From assembly GCF_014205835.1 (NCBI RefSeq), contig NZ_JACHCQ010000045.1:1-40710 (forward strand): a DNA stretch of 40,710 nucleotides, in the 5' to 3' direction. The translations under genes and the position numbers were made by a program. Shown here piece by piece: positions 1 to 8,126 of the stretch (position 1 is its first letter; each line of letters begins with the position of its first letter). The stretch comes from Pedobacter sp. AK013 (GTDB lineage: Bacteria; Bacteroidota; Bacteroidia; Sphingobacteriales; Sphingobacteriaceae). The notes beneath the pieces are model-generated. The model was not told where the DNA came from and ran no database searches. It saw only the letters and a program-made list of their open reading frames with translations.

Positions 1-13
1 AATATAACACTAC

Positions 14-40
14 AAAGGGTAGACTTAAAGCTACCCTTTT
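14..40 (+). terminator. Rho-independent terminator of the gene upstream of proA
   Basis: A perfect 9-bp stem (14-22 with 31-39, arms AAAGGGTAG / CTACCCTTT) closes an 8-nt loop and runs into a T tract. It most likely ends a + strand gene lying left of the window. In many bacteria that would be proB, but this cannot be seen here. Confidence 0.8.
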
Positions 41-108
41 TTATAAACAAAAAAATATTTCTCCGGACAACAGTGAAATAAATTCAGCATGACGAACATT
101 AAAAAACA

Positions 109-1356
109 ATGAATTACAAACAATACTTCGAAAAAGCAAAACAGGCAAGCCGTACTTTGATTAGTTTGAGCAAAGAAACTACAGATGCTGTCTTACTAGA
201 TTTAGCCGCTGCTTTAGTGGTAAACACAGACGAGATTCTTACAGAAAACGAAAAGGATTTAGCTAAAATGCCCATCGAGGATCCCAAATACGACAGGTTG
301 AAGCTGAGTGCAGCACGTATTATGGATATTGCGAGTGATCTTAAAAATGTTGCAAGCTTAAGCAGTCCATTAGGTAAAATTCTTTCTGATAAAACGCTGC
401 AAAACCAGCTTCATATCCAAAAAGTTAGTGTGCCATTGGGTGTGGTTGGTGTAATTTACGAAGCTCGTCCAAACGTTACTGCTGATGTATTTTCGCTTTG
501 TTTTAAAACCGGAAATGTTGCTGTATTAAAAGGAGGCAGTGATGCTGAATTTTCGAATCGGGCTATTGCAAAGGTGATACACGAGGTTTTGGATAAGTAT
601 AAAATCAATCGCAATGTTTTAACCCTATTGCCAGCCGAAAGAGCAGCAACTGAAGCTTTATTGAATGCAAGAGGTTTTGTAGATGTGCTAATCCCAAGGG
701 GAAGTCAATCCTTAATTAATTATGTCCGCGAAAACAGTAAAATCCCGGTTATTGAAACCGGAGCCGGAATTGTACACACTTATTTTGATGAGACGGGTGA
801 TTTAGAGAAAGGTAAAGCCATTATTTTTAATGCCAAAACAAGAAGGGTTAGTGTTTGTAATTCTTTAGATTGTGTGCTGGTTAATGAAAACAGATTGAAT
901 GACCTACCTGCACTTTTATCCCCTTTGGCTGATGGGAAGGTGGAACTGTATGCCGATGAAAAAAGTTATGAAACGTTGAAGCATTCTTATCCTGCGCCAT
1001 TGCTAAACCAAGCTTCACCAGAACATTTTGGTACCGAGTTTTTATCGTTAAGGCTAGCCGTTAAAGTAGTGGCCGATTTAGCTGAGGCACTGAACCACAT
1101 TGCCGATTATAGTTCTAAACATAGTGAAGCTATTATTTCTGAAGATGCCGCTAATATCGCCCAATTTTTAAATGAAGTAGATGCTGCTGCGGTGTATGCC
1201 AATGCCTCTACCGGGTTTACGGATGGTGCACAGTTTGGCCTTGGTGCCGAAATTGGGATCAGCACACAAAAACTTCATGCCCGCGGACCAATGGGACTTG
1301 AAGAATTAACCAGTTATAAGTGGGTGGTTAGAGGTGATGGACAAGTGAGGGGTTGA
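109..1356 (+). CDS. proA: Gamma-glutamyl phosphate reductase (ProA)
   Basis: ProA reduces L-glutamyl-5-phosphate to glutamate-5-semialdehyde with NADPH, the second step of proline biosynthesis in the cytosol. The 415-residue length is normal for the family. Recognisable blocks are the cofactor-binding/aldehyde-dehydrogenase-like region VGVIYEARPNVTAD near residue 113, the IPRGSQSLI block, and RRVSVCNSLD at residues 245-254 with the likely catalytic Cys250. The C-terminus has the typical QKLHARGPMGLEELTSYKW ending. The start at 109 is preceded by an A-rich stretch, as is usual for Bacteroidota ribosome binding. No proB or proC is visible on this strand inside the window; proB may lie just upstream, since a terminator precedes this gene. 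The gene is intact and the assignment is firm. Confidence 0.97.
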   Translation: MNYKQYFEKAKQASRTLISLSKETTDAVLLDLAAALVVNTDEILTENEKDLAKMPIEDPKYDRLKLSAARIMDIASDLKNVASLSSPLGKILSDKTLQNQLHIQKVSVPLGVVGVIYEARPNVTADVFSLCFKTGNVAVLKGGSDAEFSNRAIAKVIHEVLDKYKINRNVLTLLPAERAATEALLNARGFVDVLIPRGSQSLINYVRENSKIPVIETGAGIVHTYFDETGDLEKGKAIIFNAKTRRVSVCNSLDCVLVNENRLNDLPALLSPLADGKVELYADEKSYETLKHSYPAPLLNQASPEHFGTEFLSLRLAVKVVADLAEALNHIADYSSKHSEAIISEDAANIAQFLNEVDAAAVYANASTGFTDGAQFGLGAEIGISTQKLHARGPMGLEELTSYKWVVRGDGQVRG

Positions 1357-1365
1357 TAAATTGAT

Positions 1366-1487
1366 TGTCATTCTGAGCGCGGCGAAGAATCTGCAAACGT
1401 TGGAAATTGTCATTAAATTTGTCACAATTAGTAAGCCTTAGTGAAGTATGGCTAACTCAAGGATTCTTCGCTGCGCTCAGAATGACA
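1366..1487. repeat. Long imperfect inverted repeat (REP-like intergenic element)
   Basis: Two arms of 27 nt (1366-1392 and 1461-1487) match as reverse complements at 25 of 27 positions. The arm core is TCATTCTGAGCGCGGCGAAG on the left and its near complement on the right, and they flank 68 nt. The element fills the gap between proA and the convergent metallo-hydrolase gene. It could act as a bidirectional terminator or be a dispersed palindromic repeat. I recall similar 'CATTCTGAGCG...GAAGAATC' palindromes between genes in Pedobacter-type genomes, but copy number cannot be tested here. Confidence 0.85.
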
Positions 1488-1495
1488 GCAGAGCA

Positions 1496-2878
1496 TTAAA
1501 GCTCAAACGCAGCTCCCCTTTCAGGCACCTCCACGTTAAAACCATCTTCTTGTAATGCCAATGATAAACTTTGCAGGCTTTTATCTTCGCCATGTACCAG
1601 GAAAACTTTTTTCGGCTGACCGGTTTGTTTAATTGTTTTTACTAAGTCGTTATGATCGCCATGGCCGCTGAGTAGATCGGTTTGGCGGATGGTGGCGTAA
1701 ACCATCATTTCCCGGTCTTTAATACGGACAATTGGTGCTCCGCTTAGTAATTTATATCCAAGCGTTCCTTTGGCACAATAACCAATAAAAAGAATGGTGC
1801 AATAATAGTTCTGAATGTTGTAATACAGGTGATCCTGTATCCTTCCGCCTTCTAACATGCCTGCAGAAGAAATAATAATGCAAGGGTCAAAATAATTGGA
1901 AACATCTTTACTTTCTTTCATGGTTTGAACATAAGCCAGGTGTTCAAACTCAAACTCATCGCCCATGGTTTGGTAAAAATCTTTCGCTTCCTGGTTTACC
2001 AGGTTATGGTGCTTGCGGTAAACCTCGGTAGCTTGGATGGCCATTGGGCTATCTACAAAAATTTGGACAGGTGGTAACAGTTTTTTGGTGAAAATCTGGT
2101 TTAAGGCAAATACCAGCGATTGTGTACGGCCAATGCTAAATGCAGGAATAATCAATCGACCAGGACTTTTAATACAGGCTTCGGTAATCTCCTGAACCAA
2201 TCTTTCTTCCAGTGTTTGGTCTTTGGTATGCATTCTGCCTCCATATGTGGCTTCACTTACTACATAATCTACTTCTGGCAATGGCTCTGGATTAACCAAA
2301 ACCGGGTAGTTCTCTCTGCCGATATCGCCTGTAAAAGCAATTTTCTTTTCAATGCCCTTATCATTTATGGTTAAAATAGCGGCCGCAGCACCCAGCAGAT
2401 GGCCAACAGGAACAAAGGTTAAACTAATATCACCATTAATCTTAAAAGGTTTGTTAAAGGCAATGGTTACAAAACGATCGATGGTATCCATTACATGTTT
2501 GTGCAGGTATAAAGGTTTTGGTCCGCTGAAGTTGCCGCGTTTGGTTCTGGGTTTTCGGCTGGCCTTTCTTAAGAAAAGTTCAACAGAATCGAATAATAAT
2601 ATCGAAGTAAGATCGGCTGTTGGTGGTGTACAAAGCACCTGGCCTTCAAAACCCAATCGAACCAATGTTGGCAAATTACCTGAGTGATCGATATGGGCAT
2701 GGGTTAAAATGACCAGGTTTATACTTGCCGGATCGAAAGGGAATTGTTGGTTTTCTTCTTGGTAGGTTTCCTTCTCGTAATCTAATCCGCAATCTATCAG
2801 TATTTTATAATGCCCAATTTCTAGCAGGTGCATACTGCCTGTTACCTGCTGTGCTGCACCCCAAAACGTTAACTTCAT
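1496..2878 (-). CDS. Beta-CASP metallo-beta-lactamase fold hydrolase (RNA-processing exonuclease-like)
   Basis: A 460-residue MBL-fold protein of the CPSF73/YSH1-like beta-CASP group, whose members cut or trim RNA using two zinc ions. Visible motifs are the signature HAHIDH at residues 60-65 (HxHxDH), the downstream metal ligands in PVGHLLGAAA and FTGDIGRE, and the C-terminal SGHGDH and FLVHGE blocks of the beta-CASP region. The length fits this family, and no signal peptide is seen, so it should be cytosolic. The start at 2878 gives the standard MKLTFWGAAQQVTGS beginning of the family. It stands alone and convergent to proA, with a long inverted repeat just beyond its stop. The exact substrate is unknown; the family assignment is firm. 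Confidence 0.92.
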   Translation of the reverse strand: MKLTFWGAAQQVTGSMHLLEIGHYKILIDCGLDYEKETYQEENQQFPFDPASINLVILTHAHIDHSGNLPTLVRLGFEGQVLCTPPTADLTSILLFDSVELFLRKASRKPRTKRGNFSGPKPLYLHKHVMDTIDRFVTIAFNKPFKINGDISLTFVPVGHLLGAAAAILTINDKGIEKKIAFTGDIGRENYPVLVNPEPLPEVDYVVSEATYGGRMHTKDQTLEERLVQEITEACIKSPGRLIIPAFSIGRTQSLVFALNQIFTKKLLPPVQIFVDSPMAIQATEVYRKHHNLVNQEAKDFYQTMGDEFEFEHLAYVQTMKESKDVSNYFDPCIIISSAGMLEGGRIQDHLYYNIQNYYCTILFIGYCAKGTLGYKLLSGAPIVRIKDREMMVYATIRQTDLLSGHGDHNDLVKTIKQTGQPKKVFLVHGEDKSLQSLSLALQEDGFNVEVPERGAAFEL

Positions 2879-3003
2879 CTTCTTATCTATCGCGTAAAAT
2901 CTTTAGCCGTAAAGTAATATAATTGACCGGATTTTTAAGCAATAAGACGTAATTTTTTAATTATAGTTGACCTGCTTCTCTAAATTTAACCTCAAAAGAT
3001 TTT

Positions 3004-3011
3004 TATCTTTG
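3004..3011 (+). promoter_or_regulatory. Bacteroidota -7 element (TATCTTTG)
   Basis: TATCTTTG fits the TAnnTTTG consensus and lies 17 nt before the ATG of the small acidic protein gene at 3028. I see no clear TTTG at the expected -33 position, so support comes from the -7 box and its placement only. Confidence 0.5.
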
Positions 3012-3027
3012 TAAGAAAATATCAGTT

Positions 3028-3282
3028 ATGCAAGAACCTTTTGATATAGAGATAGGACCGATTAATTATTCAGTTTTTCCTGAAGGAAATGATTCTTATA
3101 CCATTTTTAAAGATGGAAAGGAATACATTCAGATCCAGAAAGATACTTCAGCTATCTGGTTAAAGATGGACTATAAAACCGAACTTCCGATTTTTGAAGA
3201 AGATGAAGAAGTGAATGCAATTGGACAGGCGATTGAAAATTATGTGCCTGAACCTGAAGACGAGGAAGAAGACGAATTATAA
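3028..3282 (+). CDS. Small acidic hypothetical protein (84 aa)
   Basis: I do not recognise a named family. The 84-residue product has no signal peptide or membrane segment. It appears to be a compact beta-rich domain (residues 1-60, with IEIGPINYSVFPEG near the start) followed by a strongly acidic tail ending EPEDEEEDEL. Reasons to call it real are a good -7 promoter box upstream, codon use like its neighbours, and a strong terminator directly after the stop. It is divergent from the metallo-hydrolase gene and convergent with the DJ-1-like gene. Small proteins of this kind are common as conserved hypotheticals in Sphingobacteriaceae, but no function can be inferred. Confidence 0.75.
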   Translation: MQEPFDIEIGPINYSVFPEGNDSYTIFKDGKEYIQIQKDTSAIWLKMDYKTELPIFEEDEEVNAIGQAIENYVPEPEDEEEDEL

Positions 3283-3286
3283 CAGG

Positions 3287-3331
3287 AAATCCTCAACAGA
3301 GATAGGCAAAACCAATCGCTGTTGAGGATTT
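3287..3331. terminator. Bidirectional terminator between convergent genes
   Basis: A perfect 13-bp inverted repeat (3287-3299 AAATCCTCAACAG with 3319-3331) spans the 53-nt gap between the + strand acidic-protein gene and the - strand DJ-1-like gene. The arms end in A/T runs on both sides, so it can serve both genes. Confidence 0.75.
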
Positions 3332-3335
3332 AAAT

Positions 3336-4016
3336 TTAAGCAAGGAGCTTTAGCAACTCTTCTGCAACTTTTTCTGATGAAGCCGGGTTTTGTCCGGTAA
3401 TCAATAAACCATCCACTACGGCATAAGGATTCCAATCGGCTATTTTGCTGTAATGTGCACCATTTTTTATCAACATATCCTCTACTAAGAAAGGCACTAC
3501 GTTTGTTAATTGTACAGCTTCTTCTTCGGTATTGGTAAATCCAGTTACATTTTTTCCATTCACCAGGTATTCGCCGTTTACCTTTACATCCTTAAGCACT
3601 CCTGGAGCATGGCATACAAATGCAACGGGTTTATTGGCGGTATAGAATTCGGCAATGAGTTGTTGTGATGTTGCGCTTTCTGCCAAATCCCAAAGAGGTC
3701 CGTGGCCACCAGGATAAAAAACTGCATCATAATCATTCATCACTACATCAGTCAATCGGGTAGTATTCTTTAATTTGGCCAAAAGAACAGTGTCTTTGTC
3801 CATTCTTTTCGTTGTTTCAGTTTGAAAAGAAGGATCTTCACTTTTAGGGTCGATTGGCGGCTGACCACCTTTTGGCGAGGCCAATACAATATCTATACCT
3901 TTATCGGCTAAGGCATAATAGGGCGCAGCCAATTCTTCTGACCAAAAGCCTGTTTTTAAACCTGTGTTTCCTAATTCGTCGTGGCTCGTAAGCACGAATA
4001 AAACTTTCTTATTCAT
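3336..4016 (-). CDS. DJ-1/PfpI family protein, Hsp31-like (glyoxalase III-type)
   Basis: A 226-residue class I glutamine-amidotransferase-fold protein of the Hsp31/YDR533C-like subgroup of DJ-1/PfpI. Members act as glutathione-independent glyoxalases or protein and nucleotide deglycases, or as stress chaperones. The nucleophile-elbow sequence FVCHAPG places the catalytic Cys at 135 with His136, and the partner Glu is Glu27 in SEELAAPYY. The YPGGHGPLWD block (101-110) is typical. It is cytosolic, with no signal peptide. A Crp/Fnr-type regulator gene lies 84 bp upstream on the same strand and may control it. The family is firm; the precise reaction is inferred from the subgroup. Confidence 0.9.
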   Translation of the reverse strand: MNKKVLFVLTSHDELGNTGLKTGFWSEELAAPYYALADKGIDIVLASPKGGQPPIDPKSEDPSFQTETTKRMDKDTVLLAKLKNTTRLTDVVMNDYDAVFYPGGHGPLWDLAESATSQQLIAEFYTANKPVAFVCHAPGVLKDVKVNGEYLVNGKNVTGFTNTEEEAVQLTNVVPFLVEDMLIKNGAHYSKIADWNPYAVVDGLLITGQNPASSEKVAEELLKLLA

Positions 4017-4100
4017 ATTTTTATGCTAAGTGTATCACAAAATTAGTGCTGTTGATTCCGGTAGCAAAGGACTTCAATCACAAATTTAATGTGCGCAAAA

Positions 4101-4670
4101 TCACACTTTTGCTGAGAGTCTGCTTAAGGTTTCTCTTGAAATGCCCAGGTAAGCAGCAATTATTGTTTTTGAAACCCGTTGCATCAATTGCGGGTACTGT
4201 TGAGCGAGTTGTTCGAAACGCTCTTTCGGGCTTGTAGTTAAAAGCGACAAAATCCTTTGCTGTAAAGCTACATAGCCTAAACTGTTTTTTATCCTGAAAA
4301 AACGCTCCATTTTATGGCTTTCGCTGCATAACTGATCTAAATTCTCTTTGCTAATGGAGAGTAGCTCAGCGTTTTCGAGGCAGCTGATGTTGGTAATCGA
4401 TTTAACATGACCATAAAAAGCCCTGAAATCGGAAAGCCACCAGTTTTCCATTGCAAACTGGATAATATACTCTTTACCATTGGCATCAGTAAATGTGGCC
4501 TTTAATAAACCTTTAACTACAAAATAGATATGATTAACAAATTCATCTTCCTGAATCAGATACTGGTGTTTTTTTAGCGTTTTGGGTTTAAAATAAGTTG
4601 CTATGTGCTCAAACTCCTGGTCGCTAAGGGAAATGATTTCCTCAAGGTGTGTTTTTAATTCAAAACTCAT
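4101..4670 (-). CDS. Crp/Fnr family transcriptional regulator
   Basis: A 189-residue regulator with an N-terminal cyclic-nucleotide-binding-like beta barrel (about residues 10-120, including EFVNHIYFVVKGLLKA) and a short C-terminal helix-turn-helix ending ISRETLSRLSAKV. This is the usual compact layout of Bacteroidota Crp/Fnr proteins. Lacking the FNR cysteine cluster, it is not expected to be an oxygen sensor through an Fe-S cluster; its ligand is unknown. It lies upstream of the DJ-1-like gene on the same strand, so that gene is the obvious candidate target. A terminator lies upstream of it and closes the preceding lipoprotein gene. Confidence 0.9.
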   Translation of the reverse strand: MSFELKTHLEEIISLSDQEFEHIATYFKPKTLKKHQYLIQEDEFVNHIYFVVKGLLKATFTDANGKEYIIQFAMENWWLSDFRAFYGHVKSITNISCLENAELLSISKENLDQLCSESHKMERFFRIKNSLGYVALQQRILSLLTTSPKERFEQLAQQYPQLMQRVSKTIIAAYLGISRETLSRLSAKV

Positions 4671-4731
4671 GCTATAAATTTAGCTAAATTAAGCATGAAA
4701 CTCATTTTTGATTTCAGAATGAACTCAGGAC

Positions 4732-4768
4732 AAAAAAAAGGCCCGATTATGAACCGGGCCTTTTTTTT
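4732..4768. terminator. Strong hairpin terminator
   Basis: Arms 4732-4745 and 4755-4768 form a 14-bp stem (A-run plus GGCCCG / CGGGCC plus T-run) with a 9-nt loop. The outer A/T runs make it work in either direction. On the - strand it ends the lipoprotein gene at 4782-5156. Confidence 0.9.
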
Positions 4769-4781
4769 GAATTATTCCTTG

Positions 4782-5156
4782 TTATCTGGTACAATCTGCA
4801 GTCCAGATTTGACTGTCTTTAGCTACCCTGATGGTTAGATTGCTGGCATCGATGCTAATGCCTGTTAGGCCCGAACCGATACTCACATAGCTGTTATCAC
4901 CTTTCTTTTCAAACTTTACCCCTGTAATATCCGGAATGTTGTTGCCAAAGTAAAAATTATAGGTTTCTCCAACTTTACTCACGGTTACTTTTCCATCGCT
5001 GCTGGTAATGGTATTTTGGCCGCTTCGGTACGAAACAGATCCTTTGTAGGTACCTACAAAGAAATCGCGATCGGCTGGATCAGTATCTTTTTTACACGAA
5101 ACCATCACCGTTAATGCTATCAAAAGCATACTGAAAATTTGAACTGTCTTTTTCAT
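4782..5156 (-). CDS. Small secreted lipoprotein of unknown function
   Basis: The start is set at 5156 (MKKTVQIFSMLLIALTVMVS then Cys) because this gives a clean lipoprotein signal peptide with a Cys directly followed by KK. The longer reading from 5237 adds 27 residues with no signal-like character. An AGTGAAAGAG stretch precedes the chosen ATG. The mature part is about 100 residues, predicted as a beta-rich domain (FFVGTYKGSVSYRSG, then repeated short strands), similar in feel to lipocalin-like or other small beta-barrel lipoproteins. No catalytic motif is visible. A strong terminator follows the stop. Anchoring in the outer or inner membrane is inferred from the lipobox only. Confidence 0.75.
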   Translation of the reverse strand: MKKTVQIFSMLLIALTVMVSCKKDTDPADRDFFVGTYKGSVSYRSGQNTITSSDGKVTVSKVGETYNFYFGNNIPDITGVKFEKKGDNSYVSIGSGLTGISIDASNLTIRVAKDSQIWTADCTR

Positions 5157-5505
5157 CTCTTTCACTTTTTTTAATTTTAAATAGGTAATAAATGTAACAG
5201 TGTTATGACAACGACTGTGCCAAAGCATTGCGGCCATAGGCTGAACAAGTCTTTAAAATATAGTAAAATGAAATTATTTTTAATTTTAAATTGTTGTGAT
5301 ACAGTGTTTTGGTGAGTTTTCAAAAAGAAAGAATATGAAAGCCTTTTAAACCTCAATCCAGGAGTTAGCGTTAACATTTTAGAATGGTAAAACTGTTCAG
5401 TTTAAAAGAACTTGCTCAAATAAGTACCTCCATATGGCTATCTTTTTTTGGAATGGGGTTGCAGGTGAAAAGTGATAAAACCAAAAAGATATGAAGTATT
5501 TCATA
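5157..5505. other. Gene-free interval between lipoprotein and SanA-like gene
   Basis: I see no convincing coding region here. The interval must hold the promoter of the lipoprotein gene. Near the SanA-like stop there is a weak inverted repeat, TATCTTTTTTTGG (5439-5451) with CCAAAAAGATA (5481-5491). It may be a terminator remnant, but no T run follows it in the useful direction. Confidence 0.4.
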
Positions 5506-6153
5506 TTATTCTTTGGTGTAGTTTGATGGACCATTAATATTAATTTTTTCGCCTAAGAAATGAGGTTTTCTACCAATCATCAAGTCGATTGTAGACTTTA
5601 CAAGAGCAAAATACTCTCTGAAGGAAACATATTTGAAACCTTGGTATGTTCCTTGATCAGCAATAAAACCGTAAGACTTTATACCCAATTTATTTCCGAT
5701 ATTGACACATCGGTTTAAATGATATTTTTGTGAAACCAGAATGGCTGTATCAATATTAAAGATATATTTTGACCTGTATAAAGTAGAGTAGCTATCAAAT
5801 CCAGCATAATCAAGATAAATTTTATTGGTATCAACACCATGTTCGCAGCAGTAAAGTTTCATCACTGTTAATTCGTCGTGTGTTTCACTGCCATTATCTC
5901 CTGACAACAGAATTTTATCAATTTTATGGTTTTTATAAAGCTTTATGCCAGCATCAAGCCTGTCTTTTAAATATTTGCTAGGTTTATTGTTGTTTATTCC
6001 TGCTCCGAAAATAATGGCCACTTTGGTTTTTGGTGCATCTTGTTCATTCGGGTAAATTACCGGATCGGTCTGGTATTTTACGAACAAGTTTATACATAAC
6101 ACGACAGTAGCACTTAAAATAAGGCTGTAGAATAGCAGTTTTTTGATTTTCAT
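5506..6153 (-). CDS. SanA/YdcF-like DUF218 membrane-anchored protein
   Basis: A 215-residue protein with one N-terminal membrane anchor (about residues 5-25, LLFYSLILSATVVLCINLFV) and a DUF218 domain. The domain begins at VAIIFGAGINNNKPS (about 47-61) and includes LLSGDNGSETHDEL and the conserved YSTLYRSKYIF and SQKYHLNR blocks. It resembles E. coli SanA, which affects the cell-envelope barrier to vancomycin, more than YdcF. The substrate and enzymatic role are not known for the family. It is followed closely upstream (19 bp) by the secreted XAC2610-like gene and then the GxxExxY gene, all on the - strand, so they may be co-transcribed. The C-terminal 15 residues look unconserved. Confidence 0.85.
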   Translation of the reverse strand: MKIKKLLFYSLILSATVVLCINLFVKYQTDPVIYPNEQDAPKTKVAIIFGAGINNNKPSKYLKDRLDAGIKLYKNHKIDKILLSGDNGSETHDELTVMKLYCCEHGVDTNKIYLDYAGFDSYSTLYRSKYIFNIDTAILVSQKYHLNRCVNIGNKLGIKSYGFIADQGTYQGFKYVSFREYFALVKSTIDLMIGRKPHFLGEKININGPSNYTKE

Positions 6154-6172
6154 TTATTGATGCGTTAATTAT

Positions 6173-6802
6173 TTACTTTTTGAGCTGTGGTTTTGGATTA
6201 TTGTTTTTCTTTAAGACTGCATCAGTCTCTTTATCCAGATTTAAATTGTCAGTGTCATCAAAAGGTTCGCCAATTTTGTATAGTATGTGCTTTTTATCGA
6301 GCTTATATAACTGATAATAATTGGTGCCTGTTAAACCATAACTTACAATTACTTTGTGTTTTTGGTCATAGCTGGGGTTAACAATTTTGTCGAAATCTTT
6401 CACCCTGGTTAAGGTATGAGTTTTAGGATTGACGAGGTAAAGATTATAGAACGAATTTCCTCCCCTGGCACCTGTATCTTCGAAAATTAACAGATCTTTT
6501 ATACCGTCGTTGTTATAGTCTTCGTAAGTAATATTGTCTTTGACGTGGCGCATTTCTATGTTTTCTTCCCAAAAGATTTTATCGGCTTTTACACCTCTCT
6601 TACCAAAATAGCTATTGGCATAGCATAATTCTCCTAAAGGTTCTTTTTCAGTAATTAAATACTGTATCGCGAGTATATAGTCTTTATTTTTAAAAGGATA
6701 AATGTATTGCCAAATTCCAGATTCACTTGGCTGATGGAATATTTTTTGCGCAAACGAATTAGTGGTAACGAGTACAAAGATTAGATAAAGGGTCTTGTTC
6801 AT
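6173..6802 (-). CDS. Secreted XAC2610-like / VCBS-repeat-type protein
   Basis: The first 18 residues (MNKTLYLIFVLVTTNSFA, then Q) form a typical Sec signal peptide, so the protein is periplasmic or secreted. The middle contains a calcium-loop-like motif, DYNNDGIKDLLIFED, of the sort found in FG-GAP/VCBS beta-propeller repeats, followed by YNLYLVNPKTHTLTRV. This arrangement resembles the XAC2610-type proteins of unknown function. The C-terminal tail is lysine- and asparagine-rich. It sits 12 bp downstream of the GxxExxY gene and 19 bp upstream of the SanA-like gene. No enzymatic residues are recognisable; the family link is a resemblance rather than a proven match. Confidence 0.75.
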   Translation of the reverse strand: MNKTLYLIFVLVTTNSFAQKIFHQPSESGIWQYIYPFKNKDYILAIQYLITEKEPLGELCYANSYFGKRGVKADKIFWEENIEMRHVKDNITYEDYNNDGIKDLLIFEDTGARGGNSFYNLYLVNPKTHTLTRVKDFDKIVNPSYDQKHKVIVSYGLTGTNYYQLYKLDKKHILYKIGEPFDDTDNLNLDKETDAVLKKNNNPKPQLKK

Positions 6803-6814
6803 GTTTCACTTTGC

Positions 6815-7225
6815 TTAATCTGCTAAATATCGGTAAAAATCGTTTACAAAGGTCTTCTGCCCATCATGAAAGATATTTATACTATTGAAATTAATAATTA
6901 AGCCTTGTGGTGCTTCTAATAACTTCATATAAGTTAATAGCTGCGCCTCTGTAATGGCCTCAATATTTTTTGAAGCTTTTATTTCAACAACAAGGCAGCC
7001 TTCGATAAGTAAATCACATCGCAGCGTTGTAGCAACAGTAAGTTCTTTATAATAAACTGGTGTTGCTATTTCTGTTAGGAAATAAATATCCCTGAGTGAT
7101 AGTTCATGTTTCATACATTCATGATAGACACTTTCTAATAATCCTGGACCAATAGCTTTGTGAATTTCAATTGCAGCCCCAATTACATTGTATGTTAATT
7201 CCCTTAAATAAGATTTTGAAACCAT
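6815..7225 (-). CDS. GxxExxY family protein
   Basis: A 136-residue member of the GxxExxY family (PDDEXK-like fold). The signature is IGPGLLESVYHECMKHEL at about residues 25-42. The nuclease-like core residues follow in LRCDLLIEGCLVVEIKAS (D...ExK) and the family's AQLLTYMKLLEAPQGLIINFN block. The biological role of the family is unsettled; these genes are scattered widely in Bacteroidota and often lie singly in variable sites. Here it lies next to a repeat array and a broken comM, which suits such a site. It is the first gene of a probable three-gene - strand group with the XAC2610-like and SanA-like genes. Confidence 0.9.
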   Translation of the reverse strand: MVSKSYLRELTYNVIGAAIEIHKAIGPGLLESVYHECMKHELSLRDIYFLTEIATPVYYKELTVATTLRCDLLIEGCLVVEIKASKNIEAITEAQLLTYMKLLEAPQGLIINFNSINIFHDGQKTFVNDFYRYLAD

Positions 7226-7254
7226 AAATTTTAGTTTTTAATGTTGTTATCTTG

Positions 7255-7510
7255 ATTGCGAACTATATGAGCCATTTTTAACAATCTAAATTTTGCCATA
7301 TAGTTATTTAGATCATATAGTTTATTGTTGCGTTGATTGCTAGCTATATGCACTATCTTTCTATATGGTAAGAAATATTTAACCCTGATTTTATTGTTAG
7401 CTATGTGAGTCCTTTGTTAATAATCTAAATTTTGCCATATAGTTATTTAGATCATATAGTTTATTGTTGCGTTGATTGCTGACTATATGTGTTATCTTTC
7501 TATATGGTTA
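7255..7510. repeat. Two-unit direct repeat carrying ten ordered CTATATG/CATATAG heptamers
   Basis: A 59-nt block is present twice without a mismatch (7283-7341 and 7422-7480, 139 nt apart), and the similarity extends on both sides to about 115 nt. Each unit holds five heptamers in the same order: CTATATG, CATATAG, CATATAG, CTATATG, CTATATG. They start at 7263, 7297, 7314, 7344, 7361 and at 7401 (variant CTATGTG), 7436, 7453, 7483, 7500. The inner pairs are exactly 17 nt apart. This occupies most of the 376-bp gap between the GxxExxY gene and the comM remnant. It resembles an iteron or protein-binding array more than a CRISPR. Confidence 0.85.
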
Positions 7511-7601
7511 ATCAAGTGTATGTGATTATATATTGCCTGGCCATATTGAGCTTGTAGTATACTTTGTCTCTAATTATTTTTAGTAATCATGGTACATGGT
7601 T

Positions 7602-8126
7602 TTACCCAGCCCAACCCTCTCTATCCAGACTCCTGTAATTAATAGATTCTGCTAAATGCTCGAGCTCTATATTTTCACTGCCATCTAAATCTGCGATTGT
7701 TCTGGCTACTTTCAGAATTCTATCATACGCTCGGGCAGATAGACCCAATTTTTCCATAGCAGTTTTTAAAAGGCTGGTACCTGCCTCACTGATCTCACAT
7801 ACCTTCCGAACCATTTTCGGACTCATTTGGGCATTGCAATGCAACTCTTCTCTGTCTGCAAAACGTAGATCCTGAATTTCCCGAGCCTGAATTACGCGTG
7901 TCCTGATGTGATTGCTTTTTTCTGCTTCTTGCGAAGAGGCAAGTTCCGTAAAATCAACAGGAGTAACTTCTACATGAAGATCAATCCGGTCTAAAAGCGG
8001 TCCTGATATTTTACTCAGATATTTTTGAACCACACCAGGTGCACAAACACAATCTTTCTCCGGGTGATTGTAAAAACCACATGGGCATACATGCGTTGCC
8101 TTGTTTGCGATATGATAAGAGCACAT
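7602..8126 (-). pseudogene. comM: C-terminal remnant of comM/yifB (Mg-chelatase-like AAA+ helicase)
   Basis: The readable 174 residues correspond to the C-terminal third of ComM/YifB, which is normally about 510 residues long. ComM is a hexameric helicase that helps branch migration during natural transformation. Family features are CPCGFYNHPEKDCVCAP (the zinc-like cysteine block), ISGPLLDRIDLHVEV (Walker-B-proximal/arginine-finger region) and LSARAYDRILKVARTIADLD. Homology stops abruptly just before CPCG, at about 8085; the residues before it (MCSYHIANKATHV) do not belong to ComM. The Walker A and N-terminal domains are absent and are not found elsewhere in the window, so this is a truncated, non-functional copy marking a recombination boundary. 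Confidence 0.85.

Noticed and set aside
2120..2687. Two + strand open frames opposite the metallo-hydrolase gene
   Set aside because: They lie entirely inside a well-supported gene on the other strand and show no domain, promoter or ribosome-binding site.
5177..5377. 66-codon - strand frame upstream of the lipoprotein
   Set aside because: No recognisable features and composition of non-coding AT-rich DNA; overlaps the alternative long start of the lipoprotein.
7255..7510. CRISPR array
   Set aside because: Only two 59-nt identical blocks, similarity extending into the 'spacer', and inverted internal heptamers; no cas genes.
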